From assembly GCA_028700615.1 (NCBI GenBank), contig JAQVSH010000134.1:1-5619 (forward strand): 5,619 nucleotides of DNA, written 5' to 3'. Positions 1 to 5,619 of this stretch are shown one piece after another (the first letter of the stretch is position 1; each line of letters opens with the position of its first letter). The position numbers and the translations under genes were made by a program. The stretch comes from Bacteroidales bacterium (GTDB lineage: Bacteria > Bacteroidota > Bacteroidia > Bacteroidales > UBA4181). Under the pieces are notes generated by a model. It worked only from the letters and a program-made list of their open reading frames with translations. It was not told where the DNA came from and did no database searches.

Positions 1-1842
1 CTCCCTCGTCTTCTCCTTCTCAGCCTGAGACTCGCGGATTTCACGAATCGTGGCTTCAATCTGCCGGTTCACCCCGGAAAGCAATTCCCGGGCTTCGGCC
101 CTGGTCTGCTCAAGAATCATCTTACGGTCCTTCTCAAGGCGGTCCAGTTCCAGCGTATGTTTCGCCAGCTCAGCCTCCAATTTTTTCTCTGACTGATGGA
201 TTTTTTCCCTTTTGGATTCCCAATATCTCTTGTCTCTGACAATCTCACGAAGGTGTTTATCAAAATCTATATGATCTTTCCCGATCCGTTCGGAAGCCTG
301 TGTGAGGATCTCCTCAGGGAGCCCGATATTTCTGGCAATCTCAAAAGCAAATGAACTCCCCGGCATCCCGATTTCAAGCCGGAACAGGGGTTGCATCCGG
401 CGGGTATCATAAAGCATAGCGCCGTTGACAATGCCTTCTGCCGAAGAAGCAAAATGTTTCAGGTTGGTATAATGGGTCGTAACTACCCCGTAAACAGATT
501 TATGATTCAGATGATCCAGCACCGACTCGGCGATAGCCCCTCCCAGGGCAGGCTCGGTCCCGGTTCCGAATTCATCAATCAGAATCAGGGTCCGGTCATC
601 CGCATTGCGAAGAAAATATTTCATATTCATCAAATGCGAACTATAAGTACTCAGATCATTCTCAATCGACTGTTCATCTCCGATATCCATAAATATCTGA
701 TGAAAAATACCCATTTCCGAATTTTCACTCATCGGCACGAGCATGCCGCACTGAAACATATATTGAAGCAAACCCAGTGTTTTCAAACAAACCGACTTGC
801 CTCCGGCATTGGGACCGGAAATCAAAATAATCCGCTGGCGCTCATCCAGGTTAATATCGAGAGGGACAACCTCTTTACCTTCACGGCTGTGGGCAAGAAA
901 CATCAGAGGATGAACCGCCTTGACCCACCGCATGGAAGACCGGTTAAAACAAATCGGTTTAACCGCATTCATTTTCAGCGCCAGCAAAGCCTTTGCTCTG
1001 ATAAAATCAAGAGATCCCAGGAAATCACAAGAATTGAGAATATCCGGAAGATAAGGTCTGAACTCATCGGTAAGCTGGGTGAGAATTTTGATAATCTCAC
1101 GCCGTTCAGCCAATTCCAGTTCTCTGATCTGATTATTGGTTTCAACCACTTCGGCCGGCTCTATATAAGAGGTTTTCCCGGTAGAAGACTCATCGTGAAC
1201 AATGCCCTGAACTTTTCTTTTAAAAGCCGAAGTAACCGGGATCACAGTACGGCCATCCCGAACAGCAGGAGATGCATCCGACTCAACCCACCCCTCTGCC
1301 TGAGCCTGTTTCAGAACCTTCTGCATCACTCTGGAAACCGCCGAAGACTTTTCGTATTGCTCACGACGGATGGATGCAAGCGCAGGAGAAGCATTGTCTT
1401 TGATCCGGCCAAATTTGTCCAGAACAGCATCTATGCGTTGTAATAAAAAAGGATAATATTTTACATCTTCCGCAAGCGATCTGAGTAAAGGATAGGAATT
1501 CTCGTCCTTATGAGATAAAAAGCCCAATACCAGCCTTAAGGTTTCCAGAGTAAACCGGAATGCAGCCAGCTCTTCGGTATCAATCCAGGTTCCTTCAATA
1601 CGGATACGTTTCAAAAAACCGGTAAGATCCTTGTAATCCAGCGCAGGAAAAGAACTTTCCATAAGCAGGATCTGCCGGAACTCTTCTGTCAGGCCGACTC
1701 TGTGCAGAATAACTTCCTCATCGGCAGAAAAATTCATGGCATTTACTTTCTGTACCCCCGGATCGCAGGTACAGAGTTCGGCGATCCATTGCCTGATCGC
1801 GACAAAACCGGTTTTTTGTTCAAAAGAATCGGGATAAATCAT
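1..1842 (-). CDS. mutS2: MutS2 family ATPase (endonuclease MutS2), 3' end beyond window
   Basis: The ORF opens at ATG 1842-1840 (MIYPDSFEQKTGF) and stays open for 614 codons to the left edge. The N-terminal part (about residues 1-310) matches the MutS core/clamp region that MutS2 keeps; the mismatch-recognition domain of MutS1 is absent. The ATPase is clear: Walker A GPNAGGKS at 343-350, Walker B LILIDEFGTGTEP from 419 with D423/E424, and the TTHYTNLK switch with H457. PGSSFAFEIA (494-503) is typical of MutS2. Residues from about 525 to the edge are highly charged and helical, the expected coiled-coil linker. Full-length family members run to roughly 800 residues and end in an Smr nuclease domain, which would lie outside the window. 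Known roles of the family are suppression of homologous recombination and, in Bacillus, rescue of collided ribosomes; which applies here cannot be told. A GGAGA (1859-1855) lies 12 nt before the ATG, inside the upstream gene, suggesting coupled translation. Confidence 0.96.
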   Translation of the reverse strand, partial: MIYPDSFEQKTGFVAIRQWIAELCTCDPGVQKVNAMNFSADEEVILHRVGLTEEFRQILLMESSFPALDYKDLTGFLKRIRIEGTWIDTEELAAFRFTLETLRLVLGFLSHKDENSYPLLRSLAEDVKYYPFLLQRIDAVLDKFGRIKDNASPALASIRREQYEKSSAVSRVMQKVLKQAQAEGWVESDASPAVRDGRTVIPVTSAFKRKVQGIVHDESSTGKTSYIEPAEVVETNNQIRELELAERREIIKILTQLTDEFRPYLPDILNSCDFLGSLDFIRAKALLALKMNAVKPICFNRSSMRWVKAVHPLMFLAHSREGKEVVPLDINLDERQRIILISGPNAGGKSVCLKTLGLLQYMFQCGMLVPMSENSEMGIFHQIFMDIGDEQSIENDLSTYSSHLMNMKYFLRNADDRTLILIDEFGTGTEPALGGAIAESVLDHLNHKSVYGVVTTHYTNLKHFASSAEGIVNGAMLYDTRRMQPLFRLEIGMPGSSFAFEIARNIGLPEEILTQASERIGKDHIDFDKHLREIVRDKRYWESKREKIHQSEKKLEAELAKHTLELDRLEKDRKMILEQTRAEARELLSGVNRQIEATIREIRESQAEKEKTRE

Positions 1843-1845
1843 AAG

Positions 1846-2424
1846 CTACGAATATCTCCGGCGCACTAATAAAAGAAAAGCTGCGACCGCTTCGGATTCG
1901 GGATCCCAGGAAAATTTTTCCTGAAGATAATTCAACGCTGAATCCAAACTTCCGGCCCGGTTAATTTCCTGAATCGTCTCAAAAAACAATTTGGGATTAC
2001 TGCCAAACAACTCACGGGTAAAAAGAAACCGGTCGTTAAGTCCGATGGCCGAGCTGATATCCGACAAAGGAGGAGCCAACAGCGAATTCAGGGAAGTTTC
2101 CGCGTAAAGGCGTCCCGCCTGCGGTTTCACCTCTGCCTTTGGTTCGGGTTCCGGTTGTGGCGTCTTAAAAGGCTTCGGCTGTATCTCAGCCACGGGATCT
2201 GATGTGCTCTTCGGTTCCGGCTTAATCTCCGGAGCCGCTGTTTTCTCAGATGAAACTACCGTTTCTTCGGCTAAAAGCAATTGTTCGTAAAGTTTTTCTA
2301 CCCGGTGTAACAGGACCCCTTTAACCACAGAAGGCTGTGGTTGATCGGCCTCCAGCCTCAATACAAATTGCCGGAGACTCTCCAGTTCTGCAATAAATTT
2401 TTGAAAAGAATATTCTTCCTTCAT
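1846..2424 (-). CDS. Conserved protein of unknown function, three-part architecture, first gene of the mutS2 operon
   Basis: This is a 192-residue protein I cannot assign to a named family. It has three parts. Residues 1-60 are charged and helical, with no signal peptide or membrane segment. Residues about 61-103 form a low-complexity linker rich in Pro, Glu and Lys (repeated PEP/KPE-like units). Residues about 108-192 are a compact, probably all-helical domain with the strong block IGLNDRFLFTRELFG (127-141), then an AGSLDSALNYL helix and a FSWDPESEA block (171-179). From memory, this C-terminal pattern recurs in Bacteroidota hypothetical proteins, which supports a real gene; I could not search for it. 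It is likely cytoplasmic. The stop codon is 3 bp before the mutS2 ATG on the same strand, so cotranscription is very likely. Upstream of the ATG there is only a weak purine run (AGAAGAG, about 6 nt away). No function is proposed. Confidence 0.85.
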   Translation of the reverse strand: MKEEYSFQKFIAELESLRQFVLRLEADQPQPSVVKGVLLHRVEKLYEQLLLAEETVVSSEKTAAPEIKPEPKSTSDPVAEIQPKPFKTPQPEPEPKAEVKPQAGRLYAETSLNSLLAPPLSDISSAIGLNDRFLFTRELFGSNPKLFFETIQEINRAGSLDSALNYLQEKFSWDPESEAVAAFLLLVRRRYS

Positions 2425-2445
2425 TTCGATCTCTTCTGAAAAAAA

Positions 2446-2467
2446 TCATTACTTCGAAAAATAATGA
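2446..2467. repeat. Short AT-rich inverted repeat in the divergent intergenic region
   Basis: TCATTA (2446-2451) and TAATGA (2462-2467) are perfect inverted arms separated by 10 nt containing the palindrome TTCGAA (2453-2458). An 8-bp palindrome GAAATTTC (2466-2473) abuts it. It could be an operator, or the leader structure of the minus-strand transcript, but six AT-rich base pairs can arise by chance in such a sequence. Low confidence. Confidence 0.2.
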
Positions 2468-2487
2468 AATTTCGCTTATAAATGGAC

Positions 2488-2495
2488 TATTTTTG
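2488..2495 (+). promoter_or_regulatory. Candidate -7 element (TATTTTTG) for murF-alr
   Basis: TATTTTTG matches the Bacteroidota -7 consensus TAnnTTTG. It lies 107 bp before the preferred ATG at 2603 and 47 bp before the alternative TTG at 2543. Transcription would begin roughly at 2500-2503. No good TTTG -33 element is seen at the usual distance (the best is ATTTCG at 2469-2474), so this is a half-match only. Confidence 0.4.
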
Positions 2496-2528
2496 TCAGA
2501 GTAAAAGAATAACATTGTCTCTACGGTA

Positions 2529-2536
2529 CAAAGTTA
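2529..2536 (-). promoter_or_regulatory. Candidate -7 element (TAACTTTG) for the mutS2 operon
   Basis: Read on the minus strand, the bases give TAACTTTG, an exact match to the Bacteroidota -7 consensus TAnnTTTG. Transcription would start at about 2521-2524 and give a leader of roughly 100 nt before the ATG at 2424. A TTG lies upstream at 2550-2548, but it is only about 11 nt away, too close for a proper -33 element. No well-placed partner was found. Confidence 0.4.
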
Positions 2537-2595
2537 TTAAAATTGATCAACGAACCTTCCCCTGAAAAGGAAAAACACAAGCGGACAGAGAGTCC

Positions 2596-2601
2596 GGAAA
2601 G
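2596..2601 (+). promoter_or_regulatory. Possible ribosome binding site (GGAAAG) deciding the murF-alr start
   Basis: GGAAAG lies 10 nt before the ATG at 2612 but only 1 nt before the ATG at 2603. If Shine-Dalgarno pairing matters here, it favours 2612, which would shorten the protein by three residues. Bacteroidota often initiate without a strong Shine-Dalgarno, so this is only suggestive. Confidence 0.25.
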
Positions 2602-2602
2602 T

Positions 2603-5056
2603 ATGCAAAACATGACTGAAACAGCCGCTGTTCTCCGGGGAAAACTTATAGGAGAACAAGCGCTTCAATATCATCAAATATCGATTGACACCCGAACCCT
2701 GTCCAATCCTCCGGACACCCTGTTCTTTGCCTTAAAGGGAAAGAACCATGACGGACACAAATATATTGACGAGGCATATCAGGCCGGAGTCCGCTGTTTT
2801 GTAACGGATGAGCCGATTGACACCTCAAAATATCCCGGAGCCGCCTTTATACAAACAGAAGACTCCCTGGAATCATTACAAAAACTGGCCGCTGCACACC
2901 GCCGGAAATTCCCGGTCCCTGTCATTGGCATTACCGGAAGCAATGGAAAAACCGTCGTAAAAGAGTGGATTTTCCAATTACTGCGGAATGATTATAACGT
3001 GGTCAGAAGTCCGAGAAGTTACAATTCCCAGGTTGGCGTCCCTCTTTCAGTCATGCAAATGCAGAAAGAGCATACCCTTGCCATTTTTGAAGCAGGAGTT
3101 TCCCAAACGGGAGAAATGAAGAAATTAAAATCTATCATTGAGCCGACCCTCGGAATATTTACCCACCTGGGAGATGCACACCAGACCAATTTTCTTTCTC
3201 TGGAACAGAAAGCAGTTGAAAAAGCATGGCTTTTTGCTGACTGTGAACTGGTTATTTATTGCCGGGATCAGAAAATAATCGGCAAAGCCATCCGAAACCT
3301 GGGAGTGAAAACTTTCACCTGGACACTGAGGGAAGATTCGGGTGCGGATCTGAAGGTAAAGATTTTAGAAAGAGCAAACGGGAATACGCGGATAGCCTTT
3401 TATTTTCAGGATACAGTTTTCAATGCCATCCTGCCATTCGGGGATGATGCTTCTATAGAAAACGCCTGCCATACCGTAGCCCTGCTTTGTTATCTGGGTT
3501 ATCAGGGAGAGGAAATTGCCCGGAGATTAGTCCAACTGTCTCCCGTTGCCATGAGGCTGGAACAGAAACAGGGCATTGAACATTGCACCCTGATTAACGA
3601 CACCTATAATTCCGATCTCGGATCCCTCACCATTGCCCTGAACATGTTATCAGGGCAACATCAAAACTCTGCCAAAACCCTGATTTTATCGGATATCCTT
3701 CAGACCACAAGGAAACCCACAGCCCTTTACGTTGAGGTAGACCGTATGCTCCGGGAACACCGGATTAACCGCCTCATAGGCATCGGACCTGAAATCAGCC
3801 ACCATGCCTCCGTTTTTGCAACACCTCAAAAAAGTTTTTTCCCGGATACAGAAACCTTTCTGGCGCATATCCCTGAATTTCACGATGAAGCCATCTTAAT
3901 CAAAGGATCGAGAGATTTTCGCTTTGAAAGAATTGTAAGCCTGCTGGAAGACAAGGCCCACCAAACAGTACTGGAAATCAATCTGGATGCATTTTCCAGA
4001 AATCTGAGCTATTTCCGGTCGCTGCTGCATCAAAACACTAAGATGGTCACGATGGTCAAAGCCTTTTCATACGGAAGCGGCTCTTTTGAAATCGCCAATC
4101 TACTGGAACATCATCGAATTGATTATCTTGCAGTTGCTTTTTCTGATGAAGGAAAAACCCTGAGAGAAAAAGGGATCCGCATACCGATCATCGTGATGAA
4201 TCCCGAACCCTCTTCTTATCCGACGATTATTAAATACCAACTGGAACCTGAAATTTATCATTTTGCTCCGCTCCTGCGTTTTTCGGCAGCCGTAAAAAAT
4301 CAAGGTCTCAACCACTATCCCATCCATCTGAAAATAGATACCGGCATGCACCGGCTGGGATTTGTCGAAGAAGAATTGAATTCCTTAACTGAATCTCTGC
4401 TTCAGCATCGGGAATATCTCAGGGTAGCCTCGGTATTCTCCCATCTGGCCGCTGCGGACGATCCTGATTTTGATAGTTTTACTCTGAGCCAGCTGAATGC
4501 CTTTGCCCGGATGAGCGAACAGATTATAAAAACCGCAGGGGATGCAAATACCCTTCGCCATATCCTTAATTCAGCCGGCATCGAACGTTTTCCCGAATAC
4601 CAGTTTGATATGGTCCGCCTGGGAATAGGGCTTTACGGAATCAGTGCGGTCGGATCTCCCGCTTTACAGCAGGTCAGTTCCCTTAAAAGTATTATTCTGC
4701 AGATTAAAAACATCAGGGCAGGAGAAAGTGTCGGTTACGGAAGGAAACATATGGCCATAAAAGATCAGACCATTGGAACAGTTCCCATAGGATATGCAGA
4801 CGGTTTACGCAGAAGTCTGGGAAACGGCATAGGGAGAGTCATGATCCATGACCGTTATGCTCCGATCATCGGGAACATCTGTATGGATATGTGCATGATC
4901 GACCTAACCGGAATCCCGGCATCCGAAGGAGATCCTGTATTGTTCTTTGGCCCGGAATACCCGGTCACCGCCATGGCTGATCAACTGGGCACCATTGCCT
5001 ACGAAGTGCTCACCGGCATTTCGCCCAGGGTAAAAAGAATTTATTTCAGAGAATAG
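2603..5056 (+). CDS. murF-alr: Bifunctional UDP-MurNAc-tripeptide:D-Ala-D-Ala ligase / alanine racemase (MurF–Alr fusion)
   Basis: One 817-residue ORF encodes two cytoplasmic peptidoglycan enzymes. Residues 1 to about 450 are MurF, which adds D-Ala-D-Ala to UDP-MurNAc-tripeptide using ATP. They show an FFALKG...HDGHKYI N-terminal domain, P-loop GITGSNGKT (109-117), YNSQVGVPL (140-148), E163 in EAGVSQTGEM, GDAH with H193, and NDTYNSD (332-338). Residues from about 455 to the end are a fold-III PLP alanine racemase: Schiff-base lysine K486 in MVKAFSYG, HLKIDTGMHRLGF with K577 (equivalent to the often carbamylated lysine) and R584, the FDMVRLGIGLYG block, the second catalytic tyrosine Y712 in VGYG, and IGYADG with Y731. 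All expected catalytic residues are present, so both halves look active. The start is uncertain. The frame is open from TTG 2543, but the extra 20 residues are highly charged and unlike a MurF N-terminus, so ATG 2603 (or 2612, which has better ribosome-site spacing) is preferred. It appears to be transcribed alone. A separate Ddl is needed between the two activities. Confidence 0.95.
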   Translation: MQNMTETAAVLRGKLIGEQALQYHQISIDTRTLSNPPDTLFFALKGKNHDGHKYIDEAYQAGVRCFVTDEPIDTSKYPGAAFIQTEDSLESLQKLAAAHRRKFPVPVIGITGSNGKTVVKEWIFQLLRNDYNVVRSPRSYNSQVGVPLSVMQMQKEHTLAIFEAGVSQTGEMKKLKSIIEPTLGIFTHLGDAHQTNFLSLEQKAVEKAWLFADCELVIYCRDQKIIGKAIRNLGVKTFTWTLREDSGADLKVKILERANGNTRIAFYFQDTVFNAILPFGDDASIENACHTVALLCYLGYQGEEIARRLVQLSPVAMRLEQKQGIEHCTLINDTYNSDLGSLTIALNMLSGQHQNSAKTLILSDILQTTRKPTALYVEVDRMLREHRINRLIGIGPEISHHASVFATPQKSFFPDTETFLAHIPEFHDEAILIKGSRDFRFERIVSLLEDKAHQTVLEINLDAFSRNLSYFRSLLHQNTKMVTMVKAFSYGSGSFEIANLLEHHRIDYLAVAFSDEGKTLREKGIRIPIIVMNPEPSSYPTIIKYQLEPEIYHFAPLLRFSAAVKNQGLNHYPIHLKIDTGMHRLGFVEEELNSLTESLLQHREYLRVASVFSHLAAADDPDFDSFTLSQLNAFARMSEQIIKTAGDANTLRHILNSAGIERFPEYQFDMVRLGIGLYGISAVGSPALQQVSSLKSIILQIKNIRAGESVGYGRKHMAIKDQTIGTVPIGYADGLRRSLGNGIGRVMIHDRYAPIIGNICMDMCMIDLTGIPASEGDPVLFFGPEYPVTAMADQLGTIAYEVLTGISPRVKRIYFRE

Positions 5057-5063
5057 AAAGGTT

Positions 5064-5619
5064 CTAATCTTTCAGGAAATACTCAATGGTTGTCACCACC
5101 CTGATCGTTTTGATATAGGGTGTATTGGCATCCCTATCGTTAATAGAAAACTGCCCCTGGGTAGCTGTTCTTATTTTACCCAGTTTGCTTTCGGAGTCCC
5201 TGGCAAATTTTTCAGCCGAAGCCCGGGCATTTCGGGTAGCCTCTTCAATCATCTGAGGCTTAATGTCGTTGAGCCGTGTAAACAAATATTGTACCGTATA
5301 CCGGTAATCTCCGGCTGTCACGGCAATCCCCTCCTTCAACAGGTCGGTTTGCTCTGACATTAATTTTCTGATTTTTTCGACTTTATCAGACGTTACAGTC
5401 AGTACAGAAGTAACATTATACCGGTAAAGAGACTTATTGTCAGTATAACGTTCAGCCTCCATGTCAATAATTTCCGGAGCAGAAACAGCAATTTCCGAAG
5501 CCTCAATCCCGTTCTTCTGAAGAAAATGAATGACGGTAGCATTTTTCCGACCTATCACGTTGTACAGGGCAGACAAATCATTCCCGATTTCCTTATACAT
5601 CAGGGGCCGGATCACCCGG
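5064..5619 (-). CDS. SIMPL (DUF541) domain protein, 5' end beyond window
   Basis: The frame is open from the right edge to the TAG at 5066-5064, giving about 185 visible codons. They cover most of a SIMPL domain: YKEIGNDLSALY near the start, a VIHFLQKNGI helix, a DMEAERYTDNK segment, the strand YRYNVTSVLTVTS followed by a KVEKIRKLM helix, a GDYRYTVQYLF strand, the helix EEATRNARASAEKFA, and a C-terminal GQFSINDRDANTPY block before YFLKD. The GTG at 5615 is probably an internal valine, because family members normally have a further N-terminal stretch with a signal or membrane anchor and the first SIMPL strand, and the frame is still open at the edge. The family is usually envelope-associated and named from a mouse signalling protein; its bacterial role is poorly defined, with oxidative-stress links reported for the E. 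coli relative YggE. It converges on murF-alr with 7 bp between stop codons, so it is not in that operon. Confidence 0.9.
   Translation of the reverse strand, partial: RVIRPLMYKEIGNDLSALYNVIGRKNATVIHFLQKNGIEASEIAVSAPEIIDMEAERYTDNKSLYRYNVTSVLTVTSDKVEKIRKLMSEQTDLLKEGIAVTAGDYRYTVQYLFTRLNDIKPQMIEEATRNARASAEKFARDSESKLGKIRTATQGQFSINDRDANTPYIKTIRVVTTIEYFLKD

Noticed and set aside
391..1443. A 350-codon open frame on the plus strand, antisense to mutS2
   Set aside because: The minus strand here encodes an unmistakable MutS2 with Walker A, Walker B and the THY switch. The plus-strand product is rich in Arg, Asn, His and Ile with no recognisable domain, as expected of a shadow frame.
2101..2300. Repetitive-looking Pro/Glu/Lys codons as a DNA tandem repeat
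   Set aside because: The repetition is at the amino acid level (an irregular PEP/KPE linker). No exact tandem DNA unit is seen.
2321..2515. Minus-strand 64-codon open frame spanning the intergenic region and the start of the small mutS2-linked gene
   Set aside because: It overlaps the better-supported 192-residue frame out of phase and has Phe/Arg-rich content without any motif.
4100..4351. Minus-strand open frame of 83 codons inside murF-alr (also smaller ones at 2646-2828 and 3686-3883)
   Set aside because: They lie fully within a confidently assigned coding region, have no family resemblance, and are explained as shadows.
5613..5615. GTG at the right edge as the true start of the SIMPL gene
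   Set aside because: The frame is open to the window edge and the first SIMPL strand and membrane anchor would be missing, so it is more likely an internal valine.

Overview
The window looks like an ordinary chromosomal stretch from a member of the Bacteroidota, probably Bacteroidia. Three things point there: a single-polypeptide MurF–alanine racemase fusion, which is a recognised arrangement in that phylum; close sequence resemblance of all four proteins to Bacteroidota families as I remember them; and TAnnTTTG-type -7 promoter elements in the one real intergenic gap. No mobile element, CRISPR array, rRNA or tRNA gene was seen.

Layout. Positions 1-1842 (minus strand) hold the first 614 codons of mutS2; its 3' end, which should encode the Smr nuclease domain, lies beyond the left edge. 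Only 3 bp upstream of its ATG is the stop codon of a 192-residue uncharacterised protein (1846-2424, minus), so the two form an operon. A divergent intergenic region of about 180 bp (2425-2602) carries a candidate promoter on each strand. On the plus strand, 2603-5056 encodes a bifunctional enzyme: an N-terminal MurF ligase and a C-terminal PLP-dependent alanine racemase. It ends 7 bp from the stop codon of a convergent minus-strand gene for a SIMPL (DUF541) domain protein (5064-5619), whose 5' end is cut off by the right edge.

How the genes relate. The fusion supplies two steps of peptidoglycan precursor synthesis: L-Ala to D-Ala, and addition of D-Ala-D-Ala to UDP-MurNAc-tripeptide. The intermediate D-Ala–D-Ala ligase step must be provided from elsewhere. 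MutS2 belongs to recombination control or ribosome rescue and has no obvious link to the wall enzyme beyond adjacency. The small protein before mutS2 is the least understood item.

I found no convincing novel system. The points most worth checking are the small mutS2-linked protein, the geometry of the two candidate promoters (their predicted transcripts would overlap at the 5' ends), and the true start of the MurF–Alr fusion.
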